From Paralimibaculum aggregatum (GTDB lineage: Bacteria > Pseudomonadota > Alphaproteobacteria > Rhodobacterales > Rhodobacteraceae), in the NCBI RefSeq assembly GCF_030270585.1, contig NZ_BSYI01000001.1:1-64000 (forward strand): a stretch of 64,000 nt of DNA. Reading direction: 5' to 3'. The notes beneath the pieces were generated by a model, which was given only the letters and a program-made list of their open reading frames with translations, did no database searches and was not told where the DNA came from. Position numbers and translations under genes: made by a program. Position 1 is the first letter of the stretch. The number at the start of each line of letters is the position of its first letter. Of this stretch, positions 16,623-26,275 are shown piece by piece.

Positions 16623-16953
16623 GCAACGACCCTCTTTCCCCCAAGGCAGGCCTTCACCGGCCAGTGTGACCCGAATCGCACTCGTTTCGCAAGGTGAACC
16701 TTCGCAGGATGCAAAGCCGCGCCACCGCCGGCCTGCCTGCCCGTCTGCCCGCCTGCCGGGCCGAGGCGCCCGCCCGTTCAGCCGATGTTAACCAAACCCC
16801 GCGATGGTTAATGCGCAACGCGGAGCACGGGCCGGAACCGGCCCGCTTCGGCCGCCAGGGGCGCGCCGGACCGCGGCGCCAGCGCCCCGCGCCTGCGGGG
16901 CGACCGCAACGTGCGCCCGGCTCGAATGGCCGGCGCCGGTCCGGGGGTGGACG
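16623..16953. other. 331-bp gene-free divergent promoter region before the PKS gene
   Basis: It separates the small membrane-protein gene (minus) from the PKS start (plus). It contains a short pyrimidine-rich degenerate repeat (16731-16760, CCTGCC/CGTCTGCC units) and the paired TTAACC boxes described separately. The ATG at 16804 opens in frame with the PKS but lies inside a TTAACC box and has no homologous residues after it, so I treat this stretch as leader. Confidence 0.5.
16787..16812. promoter_or_regulatory. Paired CtrA-like boxes upstream of the PKS gene
   Basis: GTTAACCA (16787-16794) and TGGTTAAT (16805-16812) form an inverted pair. The second, read on the minus strand, contains TTAACCAT, the known 8-mer CtrA half-site of Caulobacter. 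TTAA is rare in DNA this GC-rich. Binding by CtrA is inferred. Confidence 0.5.
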
Positions 16954-19900
16954 GTGTATCAGAACGAGCTCGATCCGACGGCAGATCAACCGGCTGCGGG
17001 GCACGACACGGACCGGGAGGCAGGATCGGGGCCTGCCGCCGCCCCGCTGCCCGCCGCGCGCGATGTGGCGATCCTCGGCCATGCCTGCCGGCTGCCGGGT
17101 GCCGCCGACCCGGCGGCGTTCTGGGAGATGCTGACGGCCGGGCGCTCGGCGATCGCACCGATGGAGGGCGCACGCTGGCCGGCTTCGCGCCATCTCCACC
17201 CCGATCCGCGCCGCCGCGGGCGCAGCTATACCGATGCCGCCGCGCTGGTCGACGGGATCTGGGCGTTCGACCCCGGCTTCTTCGGCTTCTCGATCCGCGA
17301 GGCCGAGCAGATGGACCCGCAGCAGCGCCTGCTGCTGATGACCGCGTGGGAGGCGATCGAGGATGCCGGCGTGCTGCCGGCGCGCCTCTCCGCGGCGCGC
17401 ACCGGGGTATTCGTCGGCTGCGCGGCGATGGACCACAGCCACGGCTTCCTCGAGCGGCCGGACTGCATCGACGCGCCGTTCATGACCGGCAACACCCTCA
17501 GCATCGTGGCCAACCGGCTCTCCCATGTGCTCGATCTCACGGGGCCCAGCTTCACGGTGGACACCGCCTGCTCGGCCTCGATGGTGGCGCTCGACCGGGC
17601 CGCGAAGGCGCTGGCCGCGGGGGAGATCGACTATGCGCTGGTCGGCGGCGTGCATGCCCTGCTCTCGCCGGCGCCCTTCGTCGGCTTCTCGCGGGCGGGG
17701 ATGCTGTCGCCGAGCGGGCGGCTCCGGGCCTTCGATGCGGAGGCCGACGGCTATGTCCGCGGCGAGGGCGCGGTGGCGCTGCTGCTCGGCCGGGGCAGCG
17801 CGGCGGAGGCGGCGGGCGACCGGATCCGCGGCCGGCTGCTCGCCACCGGGGTCAACAGCACCGGCCGGCAGGGCGGCATCACCCGTCCGGCAGCCGCGCG
17901 CCAGGCGGCGCTGATCGCCGGGACGGTGCGGGCAGCGGGGCTCACGGCCGCCGAGATCGCCTTCGTGGAGGCCCATGGCACCGGCACGCCGGTGGGCGAT
18001 CCGCAGGAGGCCGAAGCGATCGGCCTGGCGCTCGGCCAGGCCCGCGCAGCGCCGGTGCCGGTGGCGACGCTGAAGCCCAGTATCGGCCATCTGGAGCCGG
18101 CCTCGGGGCTGGCGGGGCTGCTGAAGGCAACGCTGGCGATGGAGCGGCGCGCGCTGCCGCCCTCGCTCGGATACGCGCGCGCCGGCCCCGGGGTCGACCC
18201 GGAGGCGCGCAATCTGCGCATCGTGGCCGAAGGCGCGCCGCTCGATCCGGCGGGCCGGGCCGCCGTGGTCAATGCCTTCGGTTTCGGCGGCGCCAACGCC
18301 TGCGCGGTGGTCGCCGCACCGAAACCGCGCCCCAGCGGCACAGCGGTGCCCGCGGCCCCCGGCGCGCTGGTGATCTCGGCCGCGACCGCGGCGGGGCTCG
18401 AGCGCCAGCTGGCGGCCTGGCGGCAGCGGCTGGCGGCGGCGGCCCCCGAGGAGGCGGCGGCGCTCGCCAATGCCGCGGCGCATCGGCGCGCGCGCCTCGC
18501 CCACCGCGCGGTGATCTTGCCCGGCGAGGGCGCGGAGCCCTATCCGCTCGCGGATCCCGGCGCCGTGATCCGCGGCCAGCTGCCGGCCAGCGGCGCGCGG
18601 ATCGCCTTCGCCTTCGCCGGCAACGGTGCGCAATACCCGGCGATGGGGGCGCATCTCTACCGCTCCGATCCGGTCTATCGCCGGGCCTTCGATGCGGTGG
18701 CCGAGCGCTTCGCCGCCATCGATCCGCTGCAGGACCCGCGCGGGCTCGCCGATGCCCCGGCGGAGGCGCTGCGCGACGCCCGCCGCGCGCAGCCGGCGCT
18801 GTTCGCGCTGCAGGTCGCGCTCGTCGAAGCGCTGGCGGCGGCGGGGCTGCGCCCGCAGGCGGCGATCGGCCATTCGGTCGGCGAGGTGGCCGCGGCCTGG
18901 GCCGCCGGCGCGCTCGATCTCGCCACCGCGGTGCGCCTGATCGCCACCCGCGGCCCGCTTCTGAACGCGCTGCCGCCGGGCGGCATGCTGGCCCTGCGCG
19001 CAAGCCGCGACGAGGCCGAGGCGGCGATCGCCCGTTCCGGCATTCCCGGCCTCGCGCTGTCGGGGGACAATGCGCCGGAGGGCACCACCCTCTCCGGCGA
19101 CGCGGCAGCGATCGCCGCCTTCCGCCGCTTCGCCCGGGGCGCGCGGCTGGCGGCGCGGCCGCTCGACGTCGCCTATCCCTATCACAGCCCGGCGCTCGAG
19201 CCGCTGCGAGATCGCTTCTTCGCGGCGCTGGGCGAGATCCGCCCACGCCCTTCGGCGATCCCCCTGGCGGCCGCGACCGAGGGCGGGGCGGTGGCCGGCG
19301 AGGCGCTCGATCTCGGTTTCTGGTGGCGCAACGTGCGCGAGCCCGTCCGGTTTCGCGAGGCCGTGGCGGCGCTCGGGCGCGCGGGCTGCGGGATCTTCCT
19401 CGAGATCGGCCCGCGGCCGGTGCTGCGCGCCTATATCGCGGACACGCTCGCCGCCGAGGGCCGCCCGGCCGCGGTGCTCGCGAGCCTCGACATCCGCGGG
19501 CCGGCGGCGCGGGCCGGCGTCGAGCGGATCGTGGCGGAGGCGCTTGCCCATGGCTCCGCGATCGACGAGGCCCGCGTCTTCGGCCCGGCCGCCCCGCTCC
19601 GTGCCGCGCCGCCGCCGACGCAGTGGGAGCTGAGGACCTGCCGCGCCATCCCGCGCGAGCCGGCATGCGACCATCCGCTGCTCGGAGCGCCGACGGGCCC
19701 CCATTGCTGGGAGACGCCGGTCGATGCCGCGCTGCATCCCTGGCTCGCCGCGCATCTCGTCGAGGGCCGTGCGACCATGCCGGCGGCGGCCTTCTCCGAG
19801 ATCGCCCTGGTGGCGGCGGAGGCGGTGCATGGCACCGGGCGGGCGGAGGTCGCCGCGCTCGAGCTGCGCGCCGGGCTGGCCCTGGCCGAGGGCGAGAGCC

Positions 19901-22900
19901 GCCACCTGCGCTGCCGGGTAGAGGCCGCCGCCGCCATCGTCCTGATCGAGAGCCGCGGCGAAACCGGGGGCAGTCCGGAGGCCGGCGCGCCGCCCTCCTG
20001 GGTGCTGCATGCGCAGGCCAGCATCGCCCCGATCGGCGCCCGCCCCGCACCGCTCGGATGGCGCGCATCGGAGGCCGCCCGGAGCTGCGACGCGCCGGCA
20101 CTCTATGCCGCGCTGGAGGCGGACGGGCTGCGCTACGGCGCTCCCTTCCGGCGGGTCTCCAGCCTCGCATTCGCCGGCAGGGAGGGGCTGGTGCGGCTCA
20201 CCGGCGACCCGCGCAGCGCGGCGTTCTCCGGCCACCGGTTCGACCCCGGCGCGCTGGATGCGGCCTTTCAGGCGCTGCACCCGATCATCGCGGCGGCACT
20301 GCCCGAGGAGGCGCTGGCCGGCGATCTGCTCCTGCCGCGGCGGATCGGCCGGCTGCGGCCGGGCGCCGGCACGGATCCGGTCGCCGCGGAGCTTCGCCTC
20401 GATCATGTCTCCCCGGAGGCGGTGACGGCGGATGTCGTGCTGCTCGATGCGGCCGGGCGGGCGGTGCTGCGCGTCGACGGCCTCGGGCTCGACCGCGTGG
20501 CCCGGGCCGGTCCGGCGGCCAGCCGCTTCTGGACCGTCGGCGAAGTGCCGGTTGCCCCGCCTGCCCCGCCTGGCCCAGAGGTGCTGCGCGGCGCGGTCGC
20601 CGCCGCCCTCGCGGCAGAGGTGCGGGAGGAGGCAGACGAGGGCCGGCTGCTGCTGGATGCGCTCGCCCGCAGGATCGCCTGGGAGCGGCTCCCGCCGCGC
20701 GCCTCGGGCACCGAGGATGCGCTGGCGGCCAGGCTCCGCGCCGCGCTTGCGGAGGACGGCGCCGTTCCCGGCACCGGGTCCTGTCCCTATCCGCCGCGAG
20801 CCGAGCTGATCGCGGCACTGCTCGCCCTCGCGCCGGAGGATGCGCCGCGCCTGCGCCGCGTGCTCGATCTCGAGCGCCGGCTCGCCGATCCGGCCGCGGC
20901 GCCGCTGGACCTGCCGACCAGCGAGACCGGCTGCCCTGCCGCGCGCGCCGCCGCAGCCGCAACGGAGGCCGCGGCAGCGGCGCTGATCGGCGCATGGCCG
21001 GAAGCCGGGCGGCGGCGCATTCTGCTGCTTGGAGACGCGCCCGCGGCCTTGCGCCGTGCGCTCGGGGCCGCGCCGGGCATCGCCTCGATCCGCGAGATCG
21101 ATCCGGAGCGGGAGGGTGCGCTTGAGGCGTTCCGGGCTGCGGGGCCGGCCGATATCGCGGTCGCGCCGCAGGGGCTCGGCACGGTCGACCGGGTCTGGTT
21201 GGCGCGCCTTGCGGCGGCGCTCGTGCCGGGCGCCGCGCTGCTGGTCTTCGCGCCCGGCCGGGATCTCCTGCAGGCGGTGGTGGCGCCCGCTTCGCCGGTG
21301 GCGGCGGACGCCGCCGGGCTTTGCGCGCGGCTGACGGAGGCCGGCTTCGCGGTGACCGAGCCGCTGCCCCTCGGCGGCCTCGCGGACGGGGTGCTGATCG
21401 TCGCCGCTGCGCCCGGCGCGGCAGCCGGCACCGATACGCCGGCCGAGCCCCCCGCGGTCGCGCTCGAGGCACCGCCCGGAGATGCTCTCGCCGCCGCGCT
21501 TGCCGCCGCCTGCCGGATCGATCCGCTGGCGCCGGAGCGGGTGGTCGTCCTGCCGCCGCGCGCCGCGGATGCCGCGGGGCTCGCGGCCGATCTGGGCGCC
21601 GTGCGCGCCGCGCTGTCGGCATCCGGTCGGCGGCTCTGGCTGGTGCTGGAGACCACGGGCGACGCAGATCCGAGGAGCGAGGCGATCGCGGCGCTGCTCC
21701 GGGTGCTGGCCAACGAGCAGCCGGAGGCCGGGAGGCGGCTGCTCCGCCTCGCGCCCGGGCTCGACGGCGCGGATGCCGCCCGCCGCATCGCGGCGATCAT
21801 CGCCGATCCGCCGGACGAGCACGAGCTCACGCTGCGGGCGGGGATGCTGACGGCGCCCCGGCTCCTGCCCGCCCCGGACCTTGCCATGCGCCCGACCATG
21901 CCGGGAGACGCACCGCGGCTGAGCCGCCTGGCGCTCCGCCGGCGCGGCGATCCGTCGAGCCTCGCCTGGACCACGGCCGCACGCCGCACCCCGGGGCCGC
22001 GCGAGGTGGAGATCGAGATTGCCGCCACGGGGCTGAACTTCCGCGACCTGATCTGGGCACAGGGCGGGCTGCCCGAGGCGCTCCTGGCACCGGGGCTCAC
22101 CGGTGCCTGCCTCGGCATGGAATGCGCCGGCCGGGTGGTTGCCGCCGGCGCGGAGGCCGGCATCGCGCCGGGCCAGCCGGTGGCGGCGATCGCCGCCGAT
22201 GCCTTCGCGAGCCATGCCTGCGCCCGGCGCGAGGCGGTGCTGACGCTGCCCGAGGGCATCGACCCCGTCCACGCCGCGGGCCTGCCGGTGGCCCTCTTCA
22301 CCGCCGACTGCGCGCTGACCGAGCTGGCCGGCCTCGCCGCGGGCGAGACCGTGCTGATCCATGGCGGCGCCGGCGGGGTCGGGCTGGCCGCGCTGCATCT
22401 CGCGCGGGCCCGCGGCGCCCGGGTGCTCGCCACCGCCGGCAGCGCCGACAAGCGGGCGCTTCTCACGGCCCTCGGGGCGGCGGCGGTGTTCGACAGCCGC
22501 AGCCTCGACTTTGCCGACCATGTGCGCGATGCGACGGCCGGGCGCGGGGCCGATGTGGTGCTCAACAGCCTGTCCGGCGAGGCGCTGCGCCGCTCGCTCG
22601 ACTGCCTCGCCCCGTTCGGCCGCTTCGTCGAGCTCGGCAAGCGCGATTTCCTCGAGAACACGCGCATCGCGCTCGGCAGCCTTTCGGGCAACCGGCGGTT
22701 CCTGGCGCTGGATGCCGACAGCCTGCTGGCGGACTGCCCGGAGGTCGCGGCGCGGGTCATGGCACGGCTCGGCGAGGCGCTGGCGGAGGGGCGCCTGCCG
22801 CCGCTGCCGGTGCAGCGCTTCGGCGCGGCGGATGTGGGCGCCGCCTTCCGGCTGATGCAGGGCGCCGGGCATCTGGGCAAGATCGTGGTCGAGGCGCCGC

Positions 22901-24174
22901 CCGCGCCGCGCCGCGGGCAGCCCGCGCCGGGCGGCACCTGGCTGATCGCCGGCGGGCTCGGCGGGCTCGGCCTCGCGATCGCCCGCCGCCTCGCGGCCCG
23001 CGGGGCGCGCCGGCTCTGGCTGGTCTCGCGCAGCGGTCGCCCCCGGCCCGGCGATGCAGCGGCCCTCGCCGCGCTCGAGGCGACGGGGGCAGAGATCCGC
23101 TGCCAGGCCACGGACATCGCCGACCCCGCCGCGGCGGCAGAGCTTGTCGACCGCGTCGCGGCGGAGGGTCCGCTCGAGGGCGTCATCCATGCCGCGATGG
23201 TGCTGCGCGACGGCGCCTTCGCGGCGCAATCCGCGGAGGACGACCGCGCGGTGCTCGCACCGAAGCTCGACGGCGCCCGGCATCTCGACCGGCTGACCCG
23301 CGCGCTGGCACCGCGTTGGTTCGTCCTGCTCGGCTCGGCCGCGGCGGAGCTCGGCAATCCCGGTCAGGGCGCCTATGCCGCGGCGAACGCAGCGCTCGGC
23401 GCAATCGCGCGGGGTCGCCGCGCCGCGGGGCTGCCGGGCCTCGCCGTCGCGCTCGGGCCGGTGGCCGATGCCGGCCATCTCGCCCATGCGCCGGAGCTGC
23501 GCGCCCGCATGGCGCAGGCGCTGGGCCCGGGGGTGATGCCGGCGGCGGCCATGCTTGACGATCTCGGCCGGCTGCTCGACGATCCGGCGCCGCCGCCGGA
23601 GGTCCTGCTCGCGCCGCTGCCCTGGGGCCGCCTCGCGGCGCGCCTGCCGGCGCTTTCGGCGCCCCGCTTCGCGCATGTGGTGCCCGCGGGCAACGCGGCG
23701 ACCAGCCAGGCCCCGCTCGCGGAGACGCTTGCGGGATTGCCGGAGGCCGAGGCGCTCGCCCGCCTCGCCGCGGCGCTTGGCGAGGCGCTGGCATCGGTCC
23801 TGCGCCAGCCCGAGGAGGCGCTCGACCCGCACCGCACGCTGCTCGATCTCGGGCTCGACAGCCTGATGTCGGTGGATCTGAAGCTGGCGATCGAGGCGCG
23901 CCTCGGGGCCTCCCTGCCCACCCTGCATCTCGGCGAGGACACGACCATCGCCGATCTCGCGCGGCAGCTGCTCGCCGGTCTGCGCGCTGGCGAGACGGGC
24001 GCGGACAGCGCCACCAGGCCGGGCGACGGCGCCCCGGCCGATGCCACCATGGAGCGGCTGATCCGCCAGCATGTGGCCACGAGGGACGACGCCCTGCGCC
24101 CGGAGACCGCATCGCGCCTTCGCGCCGCCGCGGCGAAGGATGTCCGCAACGCCGCGGCGGAGCCCGCCCGATGA
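16954..24174 (+). CDS. rkpA: Highly reducing type I polyketide/fatty acid synthase, RkpA-like (KS-AT-DH-X-ER-KR-ACP)
   Basis: Predicted 2406 aa from a GTG preceded by GGGGGTGG; an in-frame ATG at 16804 would add 50 unrelated residues. KS (about 37-450) has catalytic Cys206 in DTACSAS, His341 in EAHGTGTP and His379 in GHLEP. AT (about 548-870) has Ser641 in GHSVGE, with YPYHS around His744 at the specificity site. DH (about 903-1180) has His934 in HLVEGRATMP and Asp1102 in DAAFQ. A 470-residue Ala-rich stretch follows with a methyltransferase-like position but no SAM motif. ER (about 1675-1985) has HGGAGGVGLAALHLA. KR (about 1993-2240) has Ser2128 and Tyr2141. The single ACP carries Ser2303 in LGLDSLMS. 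No thioesterase is present, so the chain must be released by another protein; the gene overlaps the oxoamine synthase gene by 4 bases. RkpA of Sinorhizobium is needed for capsule (K antigen). Confidence 0.92.
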   Translation: MYQNELDPTADQPAAGHDTDREAGSGPAAAPLPAARDVAILGHACRLPGAADPAAFWEMLTAGRSAIAPMEGARWPASRHLHPDPRRRGRSYTDAAALVDGIWAFDPGFFGFSIREAEQMDPQQRLLLMTAWEAIEDAGVLPARLSAARTGVFVGCAAMDHSHGFLERPDCIDAPFMTGNTLSIVANRLSHVLDLTGPSFTVDTACSASMVALDRAAKALAAGEIDYALVGGVHALLSPAPFVGFSRAGMLSPSGRLRAFDAEADGYVRGEGAVALLLGRGSAAEAAGDRIRGRLLATGVNSTGRQGGITRPAAARQAALIAGTVRAAGLTAAEIAFVEAHGTGTPVGDPQEAEAIGLALGQARAAPVPVATLKPSIGHLEPASGLAGLLKATLAMERRALPPSLGYARAGPGVDPEARNLRIVAEGAPLDPAGRAAVVNAFGFGGANACAVVAAPKPRPSGTAVPAAPGALVISAATAAGLERQLAAWRQRLAAAAPEEAAALANAAAHRRARLAHRAVILPGEGAEPYPLADPGAVIRGQLPASGARIAFAFAGNGAQYPAMGAHLYRSDPVYRRAFDAVAERFAAIDPLQDPRGLADAPAEALRDARRAQPALFALQVALVEALAAAGLRPQAAIGHSVGEVAAAWAAGALDLATAVRLIATRGPLLNALPPGGMLALRASRDEAEAAIARSGIPGLALSGDNAPEGTTLSGDAAAIAAFRRFARGARLAARPLDVAYPYHSPALEPLRDRFFAALGEIRPRPSAIPLAAATEGGAVAGEALDLGFWWRNVREPVRFREAVAALGRAGCGIFLEIGPRPVLRAYIADTLAAEGRPAAVLASLDIRGPAARAGVERIVAEALAHGSAIDEARVFGPAAPLRAAPPPTQWELRTCRAIPREPACDHPLLGAPTGPHCWETPVDAALHPWLAAHLVEGRATMPAAAFSEIALVAAEAVHGTGRAEVAALELRAGLALAEGESRHLRCRVEAAAAIVLIESRGETGGSPEAGAPPSWVLHAQASIAPIGARPAPLGWRASEAARSCDAPALYAALEADGLRYGAPFRRVSSLAFAGREGLVRLTGDPRSAAFSGHRFDPGALDAAFQALHPIIAAALPEEALAGDLLLPRRIGRLRPGAGTDPVAAELRLDHVSPEAVTADVVLLDAAGRAVLRVDGLGLDRVARAGPAASRFWTVGEVPVAPPAPPGPEVLRGAVAAALAAEVREEADEGRLLLDALARRIAWERLPPRASGTEDALAARLRAALAEDGAVPGTGSCPYPPRAELIAALLALAPEDAPRLRRVLDLERRLADPAAAPLDLPTSETGCPAARAAAAATEAAAAALIGAWPEAGRRRILLLGDAPAALRRALGAAPGIASIREIDPEREGALEAFRAAGPADIAVAPQGLGTVDRVWLARLAAALVPGAALLVFAPGRDLLQAVVAPASPVAADAAGLCARLTEAGFAVTEPLPLGGLADGVLIVAAAPGAAAGTDTPAEPPAVALEAPPGDALAAALAAACRIDPLAPERVVVLPPRAADAAGLAADLGAVRAALSASGRRLWLVLETTGDADPRSEAIAALLRVLANEQPEAGRRLLRLAPGLDGADAARRIAAIIADPPDEHELTLRAGMLTAPRLLPAPDLAMRPTMPGDAPRLSRLALRRRGDPSSLAWTTAARRTPGPREVEIEIAATGLNFRDLIWAQGGLPEALLAPGLTGACLGMECAGRVVAAGAEAGIAPGQPVAAIAADAFASHACARREAVLTLPEGIDPVHAAGLPVALFTADCALTELAGLAAGETVLIHGGAGGVGLAALHLARARGARVLATAGSADKRALLTALGAAAVFDSRSLDFADHVRDATAGRGADVVLNSLSGEALRRSLDCLAPFGRFVELGKRDFLENTRIALGSLSGNRRFLALDADSLLADCPEVAARVMARLGEALAEGRLPPLPVQRFGAADVGAAFRLMQGAGHLGKIVVEAPPAPRRGQPAPGGTWLIAGGLGGLGLAIARRLAARGARRLWLVSRSGRPRPGDAAALAALEATGAEIRCQATDIADPAAAAELVDRVAAEGPLEGVIHAAMVLRDGAFAAQSAEDDRAVLAPKLDGARHLDRLTRALAPRWFVLLGSAAAELGNPGQGAYAAANAALGAIARGRRAAGLPGLAVALGPVADAGHLAHAPELRARMAQALGPGVMPAAAMLDDLGRLLDDPAPPPEVLLAPLPWGRLAARLPALSAPRFAHVVPAGNAATSQAPLAETLAGLPEAEALARLAAALGEALASVLRQPEEALDPHRTLLDLGLDSLMSVDLKLAIEARLGASLPTLHLGEDTTIADLARQLLAGLRAGETGADSATRPGDGAPADATMERLIRQHVATRDDALRPETASRLRAAAAKDVRNAAAEPAR

Positions 24175-25484
24175 GCGGCAGGGCCGAGGGTGCGGCGCTG
24201 GTCGCCCGGCTGCGCGCTCAGGCGGCGGCGCGGCCCGCGCCGGGCCCTGCGGATGCTGCCGACACCACCCCCGCACCAGCGGGTGCCGACTATGATTTCG
24301 AGGATCTGCCGGAGCACCGCCCGATCCGTCTGCAGCTCGCCGCGCTCGAGTCGCTGGGGCTGGAGCACCCGTTCTACCGGCTGAACGAGAGCGGGCCCAC
24401 CACCGCTCCGGTGATCGAGGGGCGGCCGCAGCTCTCCTTCGCCAGCTACGACTATCTCGGCCTGAACGCACATCCCGAGCTGATCGCGGCGGCGCGGGAC
24501 GCGGTGGCGCGCTGGGGGGTCTCCGCCTCGGCCAGCCGGCTGGTCGGCGGCGAGCGGGCGCATCACCGCCAGCTCGAGGCGGCGCTCGCAAAGATGCAGG
24601 GCACGGAGGACTGCGTCGTCTTCGTCTCCGGCCATGCCACCAATGTCACCGGGATCGGCGCGCTGATGGGCCCGCAGGACCTGATCCTGCACGATGCGCT
24701 GGCGCACAACTCGGTCACCGTCGGCGCGCAGCTCTCCGGCGCCGCACGCCTGACCATGCCGCACAACGATCTCGACTGGCTCGAGGACAGCCTGGCCCGC
24801 CGGCGCGGCGATTTCCGGCACGTGCTGATCGCGGTGGAGGGGCTCTACTCGATGGATGGCGACATTCCCGACCTCGCCCGTCTGGTGGAGATCAAGCGCC
24901 GCCACGGGGCCTGGCTGATGGTCGACGAGGCGCATTCCCTCGGCGTGCTCGGCGCCACCGGCCGCGGGCTGGCGGAGCATTGCGGCGTGCCGCCCGCCGC
25001 GGTGGACATCTGGATGGGCACGCTCTCCAAGACGCTGGCCTCCTGCGGCGGCTACATCTGCGGGCAGGCGGCGCTCGTCCGGCACCTCAAGGCGCGCGCC
25101 TCGGGCTTCGTCTTCTCGGTGGCGCTCGCCGCGCCGCTGGCCGCCGCGGCCACCACCGCGCTGGCGCTGATGGCGCGAGAGCCGGAGCGGGTTGCGCGGC
25201 TCCAGGCGCGGGCCGCGCGCTTCCGCGACCGTGCGCGGGCGGCCGGGATCGACACCGGCCTCGGCCAGGGCTTCGCGGTGATGCCGGTGATGGTGGGCGA
25301 CAGCCTGCGCGCGCTGAGAGCCTCGGCCGCGCTCTTCGAACGGGGGATCTATGCCCTGCCCATCGTGCATCCCGCGGTGCCGGAGCGCCAGGCCCGGCTG
25401 CGCTTCTTCATCACCGCCGAGCACACCGAGGCGGAGATCGACCGCGCGGTGGCGGAGACGGCGGCGGCGCTCTCGGCGCTCTAG
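24171..25484 (+). CDS. rkpG: PLP-dependent alpha-oxoamine synthase (RkpG-like; KBL/ALAS/SPT family)
   Basis: Predicted 437 aa, ATG overlapping the PKS stop (ATGA). After a 60-residue Ala-rich lead, FASYDYLGLNAHPEL, SASASRLVGGERAHHRQLE, VSGHATNVT, HDALAHNS, MVDEAHSLGVLG and TLSKTLASCGGY (Lys287 expected to bind PLP) give an intact family core. The enzymes condense an acyl-CoA or acyl-ACP with an amino acid, losing CO2, to form an alpha-amino ketone. Coupled to a PKS without thioesterase, it most likely releases the chain from the ACP. This is the role known for Fum8 in fumonisin synthesis and proposed for RkpG. The amino acid used is not readable. Its TAG stop shares bases with the convergent SDR's stop (CTAG). 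Confidence 0.93.
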   Translation: MSGRAEGAALVARLRAQAAARPAPGPADAADTTPAPAGADYDFEDLPEHRPIRLQLAALESLGLEHPFYRLNESGPTTAPVIEGRPQLSFASYDYLGLNAHPELIAAARDAVARWGVSASASRLVGGERAHHRQLEAALAKMQGTEDCVVFVSGHATNVTGIGALMGPQDLILHDALAHNSVTVGAQLSGAARLTMPHNDLDWLEDSLARRRGDFRHVLIAVEGLYSMDGDIPDLARLVEIKRRHGAWLMVDEAHSLGVLGATGRGLAEHCGVPPAAVDIWMGTLSKTLASCGGYICGQAALVRHLKARASGFVFSVALAAPLAAAATTALALMAREPERVARLQARAARFRDRARAAGIDTGLGQGFAVMPVMVGDSLRALRASAALFERGIYALPIVHPAVPERQARLRFFITAEHTEAEIDRAVAETAAALSAL

Positions 25485-26266
25485 CGCTCCGCCTCCTCCG
25501 CCGCGATGCGCGCGGCGAAGCCCGCCGCCAGCCGGTCCGACAGCCCGGCCGGCAGGCAGCGATCCGCCCAGGAGAGGAACGCCAAGGCCCGCGGGAAGCT
25601 GACTACCGCGCGGCCGCGCGCGACACCCGTGAGGATGCGCAGGGCCGCCCGGTCCGCCGGCATCTCGAAGGGTCGGGCGCCGCGATGGCGCGCGGTCATC
25701 GGCGAGGTCACGAAACCCGGGCAGATCACCGTGACCCCCACCCCGTGCGGCCGCAGCGCGCCGCGCAGCGCCGTGCCATAGGCCCGCAGCCCCGCCTTGC
25801 TCGCGCCATAGGCCGCCATGTCGGGCAGCGGGCGCAGGGCGGCGAGCGAACTCATCAGCACCACGCGCCCGGCACCGCGCGCGCGCAGCGCCGGCAGCAG
25901 CGGGCTGACGGTGTTGATCGCGCCGATCAGGTTGGTCTCGACCACGCGGGCTGCATCCGCCCGGCTCTCCCAGCGGCCATCGGGCGCGGTGCCGCCGCTG
26001 ATCCCGGCATTGGCGATGAGGAGATCGACCGGCGCCCGCGCGTCGAAGCCGGTCAGCGTCCCGGCCAGCGGATCGGCGGCGCGGACATCGATGGCGGCGC
26101 ATTCCGCCGCACCGCCGGCGGCACGCACCCGTTCGGCAACGGCAGCCAGCCGCGCCTCGGACCGTGCGACCAGCAGCAGGCGCCGCCCCGGTGCGGCCAG
26201 CGCCCCGGCCAGGGCCGCGCCGATCCCCGACGAGGCGCCGGTGATGACGATGTTGCGCGGCTTCAT
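25481..26266 (-). CDS. rkpH: Short-chain dehydrogenase/reductase, RkpH-like, probable 3-keto reductase
   Basis: Predicted 261 aa. NADP-binding TGASSGIGAALAGAL (residues about 9-23), NAG in LLIANAGISGG, catalytic Ser in LMSSLAALRP and Tyr-x3-Lys in AAYGASKAGLRAYG are complete. A C-terminal hydrophobic/basic tail may attach it to the membrane. It shares its stop with the oxoamine synthase gene and follows the KpsS-like gene by 9 nt. Known: rkpH stands beside rkpG in Sinorhizobium, and ketosphinganine-type reductases are SDRs of this size. Inferred: it reduces the ketone left by the oxoamine synthase. Confidence 0.85.
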   Translation of the reverse strand: MKPRNIVITGASSGIGAALAGALAAPGRRLLLVARSEARLAAVAERVRAAGGAAECAAIDVRAADPLAGTLTGFDARAPVDLLIANAGISGGTAPDGRWESRADAARVVETNLIGAINTVSPLLPALRARGAGRVVLMSSLAALRPLPDMAAYGASKAGLRAYGTALRGALRPHGVGVTVICPGFVTSPMTARHRGARPFEMPADRAALRILTGVARGRAVVSFPRALAFLSWADRCLPAGLSDRLAAGFAARIAAEEAER

Positions 26267-26275
26267 CCCGCGCCC

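Noticed and set aside
16804-16953. N-terminal 50-residue extension of the PKS from the ATG at 16804
   Set aside because: The ATG lies inside a TTAACC box, the residues are low-complexity, and a GTG with a ribosome site follows at 16954. Not fully excluded.
16654-24591. A 2645-codon open frame antisense to the PKS gene
   Set aside because: Its protein is Arg/Gly-rich with no domain. It arises because codon bias in GC-rich genes removes stops from one antisense frame. The sense strand has intact catalytic motifs throughout.
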